Source of the DNA: CAIUVD01 sp044338255
GTDB taxonomy: Bacteria > Planctomycetota > UBA11346
Length of the DNA stretch: 48,847 bases
Assembly: GCA_044338255.1 (NCBI GenBank)
Contig: JBIILZ010000014.1
Location: 1 to 48,847 of the forward strand
Direction of reading: 5' to 3'
Shown: positions 18,259-27,157 of the stretch, piece after piece
Layout: the number at the start of each line of letters is the position of its first letter
Position numbering within the stretch: position 1 is the first letter of the stretch
Translations under genes and position numbers: made by a program
The notes under the pieces: model-generated
What the model saw: only the letters and a program-made list of their open reading frames with translations
Databases searched by the model: none
Told to the model about the DNA's origin: nothing

Positions 18259-19266
18259 TCATGGTGCCGCTCCTGGCGTTGCCGGTGACGGCATGCGCTT
18301 GAGCAGTTGACGCTGGACGTCGAGGGCCCTGTCGGCGTCAACGGCGCGCAGCGCCTCGAGGACCGCGGCGCGCTTCTTCGTCGCGCCTTCACCCATGGCG
18401 ATGAGGATGTCGGCGATCTCCTCGGGCGCGGAATCCTTGAGATAGCCGGCGACCTCCGGGCCCTTCATGAAGGCATAGAGAGTCGCCAAGCGCTGGATCT
18501 GATCCGGCGAACGGCGCTCCAGGTTGAGCTTAAGGAGCTCGCGATGGATGGCGGTGGTGAAGCCCTCAGGCACACTCTTGTCTTGCTCGGCGATGGTCAG
18601 CAGCTTGGCGGCCTTCTTCTGTTCCATCAATGCCAGATATTTGGCGATCTCGCGCGGTTCGAAGCGTTTGAGCGACTGCCAAGCGGCGTCCTTCATCTGC
18701 TCGTAGAGCTTGGCCTGCTGCTGGTAGCGCACCTGTTCGGCTTCGCCGAGCTGCTGCACGGCGGCGGTGTTCTGGACCTGCGCCGAGGCCCATTGGGCGC
18801 GTTCCTCGTCGAGACGCCGGCGTTCATCTTGGGTTTCCTGACGGCTGGCATCGAGCTGCCGGCGGAGGTGCTCAAGGTCGCCCTTGGCCAACGACAGTTC
18901 GGCATGCTGCTGATCGATCCACGCCTGGCGTTCGTCGAGGGCTAAGCGCCGGCGACGGAGGTCTTCGATGACCTGCGTCGCACGGTCGGCATTGGCGCGT
19001 TCGGCGATGCGCGTCAGCAGTTCGTCTTCGGTGACGCCGCCCGGTGGCGGTTCGCTCTCGGCTTTGTGCGCTGGCGATTCCGGCGGGCGCGAGTTCATCT
19101 TCCTCAGCCACGCTTGCTCTTCCTCGGTGAGCACGAACTTGCGCAGCTTCTCGGGGCTGAGATCGCCGGCCGTGCGCAGGCCGATGAGCGTGGCGATGCC
19201 CGCCGAGACCAGCAGGATGCACAGCCCGGCGAGAATGAAGGCGGCGGTGCGTAGGAAACCGTTCAT
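18259..19266 (-). CDS. motE: MotE-family flagellar protein
   Basis: The 335-residue product has one N-terminal membrane helix (about 9-31), a long charged coiled coil (about 70-200) and a C-terminal MgtE-N-like helical domain. That domain includes REIAKYLALMEQKKAAKLL and ILIAMGEGATKKRAAVLEAL. MotE proteins act as MotB-specific chaperones or stator partners in some flagella. Its ATG overlaps the fliJ stop by 4 bp. The position between fliJ and fliL supports the call; sequence similarity is by pattern only. Confidence 0.75.
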   Translation of the reverse strand: MNGFLRTAAFILAGLCILLVSAGIATLIGLRTAGDLSPEKLRKFVLTEEEQAWLRKMNSRPPESPAHKAESEPPPGGVTEDELLTRIAERANADRATQVIEDLRRRRLALDERQAWIDQQHAELSLAKGDLEHLRRQLDASRQETQDERRRLDEERAQWASAQVQNTAAVQQLGEAEQVRYQQQAKLYEQMKDAAWQSLKRFEPREIAKYLALMEQKKAAKLLTIAEQDKSVPEGFTTAIHRELLKLNLERRSPDQIQRLATLYAFMKGPEVAGYLKDSAPEEIADILIAMGEGATKKRAAVLEALRAVDADRALDVQRQLLKRMPSPATPGAAP

Positions 19267-19700
19267 GAAGCACCCCGTGCCGGCGATGATGAGGATCGCG
19301 TCAGGATCAAACTCAACGCCGCGCGGTCATCGTTGCGCCGTTGCTCGCGCCGCTCGTCACGTTTGCGTTCGTCGAGGCGATCGCGCTCGCGCAGCTTGGC
19401 GATACTGGTGCGCTGCTGATGCACCTGGGCGAGAAGCGTGCGCGCGTCGTTGATCGCCGCGTCCTGGGTGGCGAGGGCCGCGTCGTGCTGCGCGAGCACC
19501 AGCTGCTGGGCACGGAAATAGGCGAGGTACTGCTCGTGCAGCTGGGGCGTGACGTTGGCGGCGGCAGCCTGCAGGCGGGCGGCGATGACCGCCCGGGCGG
19601 CGAGCATCTCGCTGCGTCGCCTTTCGCGCCGGCCGAGTTCGATCTTGGCGGCCTCCTCCTGCTGGAGGTAGAGGGTATGGACGGCGGTGAAGCGGATCAT
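19263..19700 (-). CDS. fliJ: Flagellar export protein FliJ
   Basis: FliJ is a small coiled-coil stalk of the export ATPase FliI. The 145-residue product is almost all helical and highly charged (KIELGRRERRRSEML, then RERDRLDERKRDERREQRR). It overlaps fliI upstream and motE downstream by 4 bp each. FliJ proteins diverge strongly, so size, coiled-coil nature and position carry the call. Confidence 0.85.
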   Translation of the reverse strand: MIRFTAVHTLYLQQEEAAKIELGRRERRRSEMLAARAVIAARLQAAAANVTPQLHEQYLAYFRAQQLVLAQHDAALATQDAAINDARTLLAQVHQQRTSIAKLRERDRLDERKRDERREQRRNDDRAALSLILTRSSSSPARGAS

Positions 19701-21082
19701 GCGCCACTGCCTGGGCCACTGCCTGGGCCACTGCCTGCGCCATTACCTGCGCCACTGGCGCCGACGATGGCGAGCAGGCTCGCCAGGCCGTCACGGCGCT
19801 GGGCGACGACGCCGATGTCCTGGCGCAGAAATTGGATGAGCTTGGGGAAAGCGGCGATGGCGCGATCCAGGCGCGGATCGCTGCCGGCGCGGTAGGCGCC
19901 AACCTCGACGAGGTCGCGCACGCGTTCGTACTCGCTCCATAGCTCGCGGGCCTGCAGGGCCATGCGGTATTCCTCGTTCTGGGCGAGGTCGATGAGCAGG
20001 CGGCTCACCGACAGGGTCGGATCGATGGCGGGATAGATCGCCTGGCCAGCCATGCGCCGGGAGAGGAACAGATGTCCGTCGAGAATCGCACGGACGGTAT
20101 CGCCGACCGGATCATTCTCGTCATCGCCATCGATGAGCACGGTATAGAGGGCGGTGATCGCCCCAGCCTTGCCCGCCGAGGGCACGAAGGCGCCGGTTCC
20201 GGCGCGTTCAAGCAACCGCGGGAGGATGGCGAAGGCGCTCGGCGGATAGCCGCGGGTCACCGGCGGCTCGCCGGCGGCGAGGCCGATTTCGCGTTGCGCC
20301 TGGCACAAGCGGGTCACCGAATCCATCATCAGCAGGACATCGAGCCCGGCATCGCGGAAGGACTCGGCGATGGCGGTCGCGGCATAGGCCGCCGAGAGGC
20401 GTTCGACCGAGGGCCGATCGCTGGTGGCGACGACCACCACGCTGCGCGCGAGGCCTTCGGCGCCGAGGACCTTGTCAATGAACTCTCCGACTTCACGCCC
20501 ACGTTCACCGACTAGGGCGATGACGTTGACATCGGCGCGCGCGTGCTTGGCCATCTCTCCAAGCAGGGTCGATTTGCCGACACCCGAACCGGCAAAGATG
20601 CCCATGCGCTGACCATGGCCGATGGTGAACAGGGTGTCGATGGCCTTGAGGCCGGTCTCCATGATACGCGTGATCGGCGTGCGCGAGAGTGCCGGCGGCG
20701 GATCGCTGGCGATCGGGCGGCGGGCGCTGCCGAGCAGGGGGCCCTTGCCATCGAGGGGATTGCCGACGCCGTCGATGACCCGCCCGATGAGGCCCGGGCC
20801 GACGGGGATGTCGAGCGCGCGATGGCGGGCGATCACCAGGTCGCCGGGACGGATGCCATCGAGGTGGCCGATCGGCTGGAGGATGGTCTCACCCTCGCGG
20901 AAGCCGGTGACCAGGGCGAGACGTTGTTCGCCGTTCGACAGACGCAGGGTGCAGGTTTCACCCACCGGCACGGCTGGGCCCGAGGCCACCACCGCCAGGC
21001 CGACCACGCGCAGGACCACGCCGCTGCACTGCACCAGACTGGCGTCGTTGGCGCGCTGAAAGAAACGTTCGAGGGCGATCAT
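19697..21082 (-). CDS. fliI: Flagellum-specific export ATPase FliI
   Basis: FliI energises type III export of flagellar subunits. From the ATG at 21082 it has 461 residues, with Walker A GSGVGKST (165-172), Walker B VLLMMDSVTRL and the family segment ERAGTGAFVPSAGKAGAIT. The frame continues upstream to 21175, but that part overlaps fliH and is not conserved. The C-terminal 20 residues are a Gly/Ser/Pro/Ala repeat encoded by 12-bp tandem repeats, not seen in usual FliI. Confidence 0.96.
   Translation of the reverse strand: MIALERFFQRANDASLVQCSGVVLRVVGLAVVASGPAVPVGETCTLRLSNGEQRLALVTGFREGETILQPIGHLDGIRPGDLVIARHRALDIPVGPGLIGRVIDGVGNPLDGKGPLLGSARRPIASDPPPALSRTPITRIMETGLKAIDTLFTIGHGQRMGIFAGSGVGKSTLLGEMAKHARADVNVIALVGERGREVGEFIDKVLGAEGLARSVVVVATSDRPSVERLSAAYAATAIAESFRDAGLDVLLMMDSVTRLCQAQREIGLAAGEPPVTRGYPPSAFAILPRLLERAGTGAFVPSAGKAGAITALYTVLIDGDDENDPVGDTVRAILDGHLFLSRRMAGQAIYPAIDPTLSVSRLLIDLAQNEEYRMALQARELWSEYERVRDLVEVGAYRAGSDPRLDRAIAAFPKLIQFLRQDIGVVAQRRDGLASLLAIVGASGAGNGAGSGPGSGPGSGA
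19701..19760. repeat. Five 12-bp tandem repeats at the 3' end of fliI
   Basis: Units GCGCCACTGCCT, GGGCCACTGCCT (twice), GCGCCATTACCT and GCGCCACTGGCG run head to tail. They code for a GSGP/GAGN-like tail of FliI and end right at the fliJ start. Copy number could vary without breaking the frame. Confidence 0.9.
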
Positions 21083-21792
21083 GAGAGCGAGTCCGCGGCC
21101 GGGGAGACGGTGTCGACGCGGACCGCCAGCGGCTCGCTGGGATCGTTGAGGATGTCGCGGAACAGCCGTTCCCACGAGGTTGGCAGCGAGGCATCCAGGC
21201 GCGTGCCCTGGCTGGCGATGATGCAGGCGCCGCGGGGTAGCGAATCATCGCCGAAGAATTCGACGCGCTCGATGCCGGGGGCCTGTTCGAGGATGAAGCG
21301 TTTGCGCTCGCTGGCGACTTCGGCATCGAGCGGATGCATGCGCACCGCCACGCCGCGTTTGTCGGGCACGCGGTTGAGGGCGTCGGCGAGGACGCCTTCC
21401 ATCCACGTCGGGTCGTCCTCGACCTCGCGGCGCAGCAGGCGGGCGGCGATGAGCAGGGCGAGGCGTGCGATGTCGGCCTCGGCCTCGCGCACCAGCTGTC
21501 CGCCGAGGACGTCGAGGTGGGCGCTACCGGCGGCGAGGGCGGCGATAGCGTGGCCGAGGCGCAGCTCGTAATCGGCGCGCATCTGAACCTCGCATTCGCT
21601 AGCGCGCTTGCTGGCGGCGGTGGCGGCGCTTTCGGCGGCCGTGACGCGGGCCTGTGACTCGGCCATGCCGGCGGCGCGACCAGCGGCCTGCGCGGCCTCG
21701 ACGCGGCGCTCCCAGGCGACGATCGATTCGCGAACCGCCGGATATTCGGCGGTGTGCACCTGCTCGCTGGTGGTGCGTGAACGGATGATCAC
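21079..21792 (-). CDS. fliH: Flagellar assembly protein FliH
   Basis: FliH binds and regulates the export ATPase FliI. The 237-residue product has an alanine-rich helical middle (AAQAAGRAAGMAESQARVTA) and a C-terminal domain with VRMHPLDAE, and FFGDDSLPRGACIIAS followed by QGTRLDASL, typical of FliH and type III SctL proteins. It overlaps fliG and fliI by 4 bp on either side. Confidence 0.9.
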   Translation of the reverse strand: MIIRSRTTSEQVHTAEYPAVRESIVAWERRVEAAQAAGRAAGMAESQARVTAAESAATAASKRASECEVQMRADYELRLGHAIAALAAGSAHLDVLGGQLVREAEADIARLALLIAARLLRREVEDDPTWMEGVLADALNRVPDKRGVAVRMHPLDAEVASERKRFILEQAPGIERVEFFGDDSLPRGACIIASQGTRLDASLPTSWERLFRDILNDPSEPLAVRVDTVSPAADSLS

Positions 21793-22811
21793 AGCAGCTG
21801 CTCGCCGCCGCCACGGGCGACGGTGATCTCACCACGCTCCTCCATGCCGCGCACCAGTTGCAGGATGCGCTTCTGGGCCGCTTCGATTTCGGACAGCGGC
21901 TTGGGCCCCATGAGATCGATCTCTTCCTGGATCGATTCTCGGGCGCGCGAGGAGAGGTTGTCGAGCAGCTTGGTGCGCACTTCCGGGGGGGCGGCGCGCA
22001 GGGCCAGGGTGAGGTCGGCCTTGTCGACCTCGGCGAGGACCTTCTGCATGCCCTTGGCATCGACCTTGACGAGATCCTCGAAGACGAACATCAGCGCTTG
22101 GATCTCGGTGGCGATGAGCGGTACCTCCTTGTTGAGGCGTTCGAGTACCGACTTGGTCAGCGATGGGTCGCTGACGTTGAGCATCTGCGCGACGGTCTTG
22201 AAGCGGGCGTCGGCGGATGGCTCCATGCCGCGCTTGGACAGCGAGAAGGCACGCACTTCCATCATCTCGTCGATCTGGCGGATGAGCTCATTAGGCAGAT
22301 CGGCGGTCGAGGCGATGCGTTTGATCACGTCATAGCGCAGATTCTCATCCATGTCGCGTAGCAGCTCGGAGGCCACCGGGGCCTCGAGATGGCCGATGAC
22401 GATGGCCAGCACCTGGGGATGTTCGCCACGAATGATCATCGTCACCTGCTTGGCATCGAGCGGTAGCAGCGCGCGGAAGGGCTCCGATTCGCGGGTCTGG
22501 CGTTTGATCTTGTCAAGCAGGTCCTTGGCTTTTTCCTTACCCAGGGCGCGTTCGAGGATCTCCTGCAACATCGGTTCGATGGTCGTGCGATCGCCGCCGG
22601 TGAGGGCGCTGAACTCCTTGAGCATCTTCTCCGAATCGGCGCCGCGCAGCTCGCCCATGCGCGTCATCTCCTCCGAGATCATGGCCACTTCGCGATCGCT
22701 GAACTTCTGCATGACCATGGCGGCTGCCGAGGGATCGAGCGAGAGCATGAAGGCCGCCGCTTTGCGGATGCCTTTGAGTTCGCCATCGTCCGGTGCACCG
22801 AGTTTTGCCAT
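21789..22811 (-). CDS. fliG: Flagellar motor switch protein FliG
   Basis: FliG is the rotor protein that meets the stator and generates torque. The 340-residue product shows the N-terminal FliF-binding domain, the middle EHPQ motif (IIRGEHPQVLAIVIGHLE) and the C-terminal torque helix with charged residues (EVDKADLTLALRAAPPEVRT). Length is normal. The start is preceded by CCCCTTCTCCTT, with no Shine-Dalgarno sequence. A 178-bp gap with a tandem repeat separates it from fliF. Confidence 0.97.
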   Translation of the reverse strand: MAKLGAPDDGELKGIRKAAAFMLSLDPSAAAMVMQKFSDREVAMISEEMTRMGELRGADSEKMLKEFSALTGGDRTTIEPMLQEILERALGKEKAKDLLDKIKRQTRESEPFRALLPLDAKQVTMIIRGEHPQVLAIVIGHLEAPVASELLRDMDENLRYDVIKRIASTADLPNELIRQIDEMMEVRAFSLSKRGMEPSADARFKTVAQMLNVSDPSLTKSVLERLNKEVPLIATEIQALMFVFEDLVKVDAKGMQKVLAEVDKADLTLALRAAPPEVRTKLLDNLSSRARESIQEEIDLMGPKPLSEIEAAQKRILQLVRGMEERGEITVARGGGEQLL

Positions 22812-22848
22812 AAGGAGAAGGGGAATCGTAGCGGGGGGATGGAGCGGG

Positions 22849-22925
22849 GATAAGGCTGAGATAAGGCTGATATAAGGCTGAGATAAGGCTGAGATAAGGC
22901 TGAGATATGGCTGAGATATGGCTGA
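22849..22925. repeat. Seven 11-bp tandem repeats between fliF and fliG
   Basis: The unit GATAAGGCTGA is repeated seven times head to tail; the third copy begins with T, and the last two read GATATGGCTGA. The array lies in the 178-bp gap between fliF and fliG and starts 38 bp upstream of fliG. With an 11-bp period all copies face nearly the same side of the helix. It may be an iterated binding site or a simple slippage array. Confidence 0.92.
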
Positions 22926-22989
22926 GAGAGTCGAGATCAGTATACCCCAGAGGTCGTGCCTGCGGGGTGAGCGATTAGCGCGTTAGCAC

Positions 22990-24663
22990 TCAGGTTTCAT
23001 ACATCCACTTGCGGACGATCTGGGAGGCCGCATTAGGGTCCTCAAGGATCTTCTTCTTGATCTGTTCGCGCAGCTCGGTGCGGCGGATCTTCAAGGCTTG
23101 GCGCTCGCGGTCTTCGGCCTGGTCTTCGACGACCTCCTCGGGCGGCGCGTTCTTGACGCGTTCGGCATCAACCAGGGCGCGGGCGCGTTCTTCGGCTTCC
23201 TTCCAGGCGAGGTGGCTGCGTTTGAGCTGGCCGCGGGCGACGAAGATGAAGGTCAGGGCGACGATGCCGGCGATCCCGTAGCCGGCGGCATCGACCCACG
23301 GCACGGAGGTCAGCGGCAGGGCCAGCGAGGCCGCCGCCACGGTCTCGGGAGCACGGTAAAGATCCATGCTCTGCACCGAGGAGGTGAAGCGCGCGTCGAG
23401 GTTCTGCCCGGCTTCCGATTTGGCGGTGATGTCCTTGGCGGCATTGAAGCCGATGGCGTTCAGCACCAGCTCCTTGAAACGGTCCTTCTCCGCCTGGGCG
23501 TATTCCTCGTTAGTGGTTTCCATCTCCTTGGTCGGCTTGCCCTGGTCATCGAGCTTGGGTTTGCTGACCTGCTTGAAGGGCAACAGGATGGCGACGTTCA
23601 TGCCCTTGATGCGGCCGACTTCGTCTTCTTGGGTGATGGTCTTCTTGCCGACGACGTACTTGTTCTCGGTCTCTTCGCGGGTCTTGCTGCCACGCAGGGG
23701 TTCGGACTTGGTGGTCCGCGATTCGCCTTCGACATTCGGCGCCGTCCCCGCCACGCCGCCGGGATTGGAGGTCTCGTTCTTCTCGTCGTTGGAACTGGTC
23801 TTCTCTTCGAGGAGTTCGCGCTTGCCGGGATCGCTGCTGCTCTCGGTGCGCTTGGTGAAGTCGAGCTTGACGCTGACCTGCACCTGGCTGCGGCCGGGCC
23901 CGAGCACGGTGTCGAGCTGATCCTGGGCCTTGCGCGTGAGGTAGCGCTCGCGGGCGGCTTCGGCTTCGAGGGTGGTTTGCGCGAACATCGCCGTCGAGTC
24001 GGCACCCTTGGGCGTTAGCAGCCCGGTGCTGTCCATGATCTCGACGCGATCCGGCGAGAGGCCGGCGATGGCACCGGCGGTGAGATGGATAACGCCGGCG
24101 ATCTGCCGCTCGCTCAGACGCTGGCCGACGGCCATGTCGAGCTTGATGCTGGCTTTTGGCTTGGCGTCGTCATCGCTGCTGAACGGACTGGGCTGGGGGC
24201 GGTCGATGAGCACGCGAGCTCCGCGTACGCCCGGCAATTCGCGGAAGCTGCGTTCCAATTCGCCGGACACCGCCCGATCGTAGGTCTTATGCTCGCTGAA
24301 GGTCGATTCCCACATCGATGATGATTTTCCCAACAGCTCGAAGCCGCGCGAGCCGTCGCCGAGCTTGTCCTGCTGGGCGAGCTCGTTGCGCACCTTGTAC
24401 AGGTATTGGCTGGGGATCATCACCGCCGATTCGTTGTCGGCGACCGTGTAGGCGATGTGGTTGGCATCGAGATAGGCCGCGATCTCGGCTACTTGCGCTT
24501 TGCTTAAGCCCTTGGCCAGCAAGCGGTAGTCAGGTCGGGTCGCGGTATAGGCGAGGGTCCCGATAAGGGCCAGGAAGCCCAATCCGGCAAGCACGATGGT
24601 TGCCTTCTGGGCAATCTCGAGCCGACTCCAGATGTTCATCAATTGTTGCCAGAACTTGGACAT
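22990..24663 (-). CDS. fliF: Flagellar MS-ring protein FliF
   Basis: FliF forms the MS ring in the inner membrane. From the ATG at 24663 it has 557 residues, with a first membrane helix near 20-43, the YscJ-like ring domain (ARVLIDRPQPSPF), a disordered Ser/Thr/Glu segment, a second membrane helix near residue 460, and a cytoplasmic FliG-binding tail. The frame runs upstream to 24732, but the added residues are unlike the family. It is the first gene of the fli operon; its promoter should lie in 24664-24843, where no clear sigma-28 or sigma-54 site was found. Confidence 0.95.
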   Translation of the reverse strand: MSKFWQQLMNIWSRLEIAQKATIVLAGLGFLALIGTLAYTATRPDYRLLAKGLSKAQVAEIAAYLDANHIAYTVADNESAVMIPSQYLYKVRNELAQQDKLGDGSRGFELLGKSSSMWESTFSEHKTYDRAVSGELERSFRELPGVRGARVLIDRPQPSPFSSDDDAKPKASIKLDMAVGQRLSERQIAGVIHLTAGAIAGLSPDRVEIMDSTGLLTPKGADSTAMFAQTTLEAEAARERYLTRKAQDQLDTVLGPGRSQVQVSVKLDFTKRTESSSDPGKRELLEEKTSSNDEKNETSNPGGVAGTAPNVEGESRTTKSEPLRGSKTREETENKYVVGKKTITQEDEVGRIKGMNVAILLPFKQVSKPKLDDQGKPTKEMETTNEEYAQAEKDRFKELVLNAIGFNAAKDITAKSEAGQNLDARFTSSVQSMDLYRAPETVAAASLALPLTSVPWVDAAGYGIAGIVALTFIFVARGQLKRSHLAWKEAEERARALVDAERVKNAPPEEVVEDQAEDRERQALKIRRTELREQIKKKILEDPNAASQIVRKWMYET

Positions 24664-24806
24664 GACGGGCCTCGCACCATGAGGAGAGCGCCGTCCGTGC
24701 CGAAGCGGGACGAGACGTTGCCTGTCGGGCATCGACGCCGGGCCGAGGTCGACCGTTAAGGTCTATGACAGACAACATTCGGTGGGTGTTCGATCGACGT
24801 TTTTCA

Positions 24807-24821
24807 AGTTTTGGCAAAACT
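24807..24821. other. Small AT-rich palindrome downstream of the AAA ATPase gene
   Basis: AGTTTTGGCAAAACT is a perfect 7+1+7 palindrome in the 180-bp gap between the AAA ATPase stop and fliF. It may be a regulator site for fliF, or end the ATPase transcript; its arms are too close for a stable hairpin. Confidence 0.3.
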
Positions 24822-24843
24822 GCCTAAGTCCCGTGGGTGATTG

Positions 24844-26037
24844 TCATGGCGTCTGCCACTCCCTGCCCGGCATGATCCGCAGCATGAACTCGTGGAACAG
24901 CGGCACCGTAAACGCAGTATCGCCATGGCTTGGGCTATACACCATGCCTTTAGAGATGAGTTGTCCTCGGGTGGGGCCGAGGGATGTCACGGTTCTGTTA
25001 AGTTTTTTGGCGATGTCACCAGACCGATGCGGTCCTTCGCCCAGATCGGCCATGGCCCGAAGGTAGCGTTTTTCGATTGGCGTCAGCCGGTCAAATCGAA
25101 AACGGAAAAAACTCTCATCCAGTGCTGCTACAACAAAGATTGAGGCATCCTCAACATTCTTGCGAATGATGGTCGTACCTTGCGCAATATCCCAGGAATG
25201 TTTGCCCCACTCCTGAACGAAATACGGGTAGCCCTGGGTGGTCACGTAGATGAGGTCCAATGCGTCATCTGTCACCACGACACCCTCGGCTGCGGCGGGG
25301 TGTTTGATCGCCTTGCGAGCCGCATCCGGTTCAAGCGGTCCGACCTCTGGGTAGTCAAACAACCGCTCGGCATAAGACTTCGCACGTCCCATCCGTCCCC
25401 GCAGTTGTGGCAAACCAGCACCAATCAGCATGACGGGGAGACGACGCTGTGCGCAGCGATGGAGTGCCGTGACCAATGCGGCCAATTGAGGCTCTTCGAC
25501 ATACTGCAATTCATCTACGAAGAGAACTACAGCAGTTCCTGCCTTTTGGGCTGCTGCGCCAGTGGCTTCTAGGAGGGCTTGGAGATCGTGCTCCAGATCG
25601 CCGTTGTCCGCCAAGCCGGGTTCGGGTTCCAGATCAATGCCCACTTCGATGTCGTTGTAGGTGATTTTCAGTGCCTTGGCAAAGCCAGCTAGGCCTCGGA
25701 GGGCGCGCTGAGCGAGATCCCTCGCCTGTTCGGTCCGCGATAACCGCAGGAGCGCGAGGCGCAGTTCAGGGGCCAAGATTGCCGGCAGAGAGCGGGATTC
25801 CGGCGCCTCAATGCGCAGCGTCTGCATTCCGGCCACTTCAGCTGCTTCCCGCATGGCATCCAGCAAGACGGTCTTCCCGACACCACGCAAGCCGACCATG
25901 AGCAGGCTTTTCGTCGGCAGTCCTCTGCGTACGCGTTCAGTGGCAACGCGGGCCGTCTCCAGCAATGCATCCCGGCCAGCGAGTTCTGGCGGGCGGGTCC
26001 CGGCACCGGGTGAATAGGGGTTGCGGATGGGGTCCAT
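24844..26037 (-). CDS. AAA ATPase with C-terminal winged helix (Orc1/Cdc6-like)
   Basis: The 397-residue product has Walker A GLRGVGKT (49-56), Walker B VVLFVDEL (170-177), a sensor-1-like segment LPVMLIGAG and a C-terminal winged-helix region (LTPIEKRYLRAMADLGE to LISKGMVYSP). This layout matches stand-alone ORC/Cdc6-type bacterial ATPases of unknown role, often on mobile or accessory DNA. No partner gene adjoins it. It lies alone between the fli operon and a catabolic pair, and its upstream region is strikingly AT-rich, which hints at horizontal gain. Confidence 0.8.
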   Translation of the reverse strand: MDPIRNPYSPGAGTRPPELAGRDALLETARVATERVRRGLPTKSLLMVGLRGVGKTVLLDAMREAAEVAGMQTLRIEAPESRSLPAILAPELRLALLRLSRTEQARDLAQRALRGLAGFAKALKITYNDIEVGIDLEPEPGLADNGDLEHDLQALLEATGAAAQKAGTAVVLFVDELQYVEEPQLAALVTALHRCAQRRLPVMLIGAGLPQLRGRMGRAKSYAERLFDYPEVGPLEPDAARKAIKHPAAAEGVVVTDDALDLIYVTTQGYPYFVQEWGKHSWDIAQGTTIIRKNVEDASIFVVAALDESFFRFRFDRLTPIEKRYLRAMADLGEGPHRSGDIAKKLNRTVTSLGPTRGQLISKGMVYSPSHGDTAFTVPLFHEFMLRIMPGREWQTP

Positions 26038-26303
26038 ATTGAAAACTTAGCGATCTTAATGACTTTACAATAATTTTATAAATTAGATAATTTCATTAAG
26101 AACCGCAGCCCCTGAGCTTTGTAAGTACTCGTTGTTAGTAAAAATCTGCCACCGCATTTCGCGGCTCATGACGGTGCGGAAGGCCGATCACCTTGTTTGG
26201 CGGGTTCCTGGGGCAAACCCAGTTTACCGCTGGCTATTTGTTGTCCAAAGATCTCGAAGGGGTTAAGCTGCCTTGATAACATCAGCCTACTTTACTCGGG
26301 ATG
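26038..26303. promoter_or_regulatory. AT-rich region upstream of the AAA ATPase gene, with an inverted repeat
   Basis: The first 65 bp are far richer in A and T than the surroundings and should hold the ATPase promoter. A perfect 9-bp inverted repeat, TCTTAATGA (26054-26062) and TCATTAAGA (26093-26101), flanks a 30-bp AT-only-like core with TAAAAT. Further along is a small hairpin CTGGG-gcaaa-CCCAG at 26208-26222. No gene is seen in the 266 bp. Confidence 0.5.
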
Positions 26304-27128
26304 TTAGACGTGCGCCGAAAATGCCTCGATCACTTGCACCAGATACGCGTGTTGATCCATCGCCCAGTAGCGGTGCGAGAACACTTCGACTTCGATATCG
26401 CCGGTGAAGCCCGCGGCCTCGACCATGCTGCGCATGCCGCGGAGGTCGATGCAGCCCTCGCCCATCAAGCCGCGATCATTGAGCACATCGCTCTGCTGGC
26501 TCTTCCAATCGCAGACGTGAAATGCGTGGATCCAGCCCTTGGCGCCGGCGAGCTGCAGTTCGACCTCCAGGCTGTCATCCCACCACACGTGATAGGCATC
26601 GACGGCGATACCGACGTCGGTGCCGCCGGGGGCATTCACCTGCGCGCAGATGCGCCGGGCCTGGGCCATGGTGTTCACTGCACTGCGGTCGGCGGCGTAC
26701 TGCGGATGCAGCGGTTCGATCGAGAGCTTGACGCCCTGCGCACGCGCATGCGGCAGCACCGCCGCGATGCCGTCGGCGATCTGCTTGCGGGCTTCGCCGA
26801 GCGCTAGCCCGGGAACCGCACCGCAGACCAGGACCACCGCCGGGGCACCGATGGCCGCGGCCTCGTCGATGGCGCGACGATTGTCATCTAGGGCCTTCTG
26901 CCGCCCGAGGGCATCGACCGCGGGGAAGAAGCCTCCGCGGCACAAGGCGGTGACGCGCAGCCCCGAGGACTTCAGGGCGGCGATGCCCTCGGCATCCAGT
27001 ACCTGGCGCCAGACGGTGATCGCTGGCACCCCGGCGCGCTCGTATTCGCGCACGCAGGTGGCCAGCGACCACGGCTTGGTGGTCATGGTATGGATGCACA
27101 GGCGCGAACGCAGGTCGGAGGCAGACAT
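26304..27128 (-). CDS. Sugar phosphate isomerase/epimerase family protein (TIM barrel)
   Basis: The 274-residue product is a xylose-isomerase-like TIM barrel, the fold of hydroxypyruvate isomerase and inosose dehydratase relatives. Likely divalent-metal ligands are in SIEPLHP, VDAYHVWWD, HVCDW and EVEVFSHRYW. It follows the Gfo/Idh/MocA gene on the same strand after 29 bp, an arrangement seen in sugar or cyclitol catabolism operons. AGGGA lies before the ATG. The actual substrate cannot be deduced. Confidence 0.85.
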   Translation of the reverse strand: MSASDLRSRLCIHTMTTKPWSLATCVREYERAGVPAITVWRQVLDAEGIAALKSSGLRVTALCRGGFFPAVDALGRQKALDDNRRAIDEAAAIGAPAVVLVCGAVPGLALGEARKQIADGIAAVLPHARAQGVKLSIEPLHPQYAADRSAVNTMAQARRICAQVNAPGGTDVGIAVDAYHVWWDDSLEVELQLAGAKGWIHAFHVCDWKSQQSDVLNDRGLMGEGCIDLRGMRSMVEAAGFTGDIEVEVFSHRYWAMDQHAYLVQVIEAFSAHV

Positions 27129-27157
27129 GGACGGATTCCCTGGCGATTTTTAGCGGT

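Noticed and set aside
24664..24843. Search for a sigma-28 or sigma-54 promoter before fliF
   Set aside because: Neither a TAAA-N15-GCCGATAA-like site nor a GG/GC pair at the right spacing was found; GTCGATCG alone is too weak.
26160..26275. Short plus-strand frame in the gap upstream of the AAA ATPase gene
   Set aside because: About 33 codons, no ribosome site and no recognisable product.
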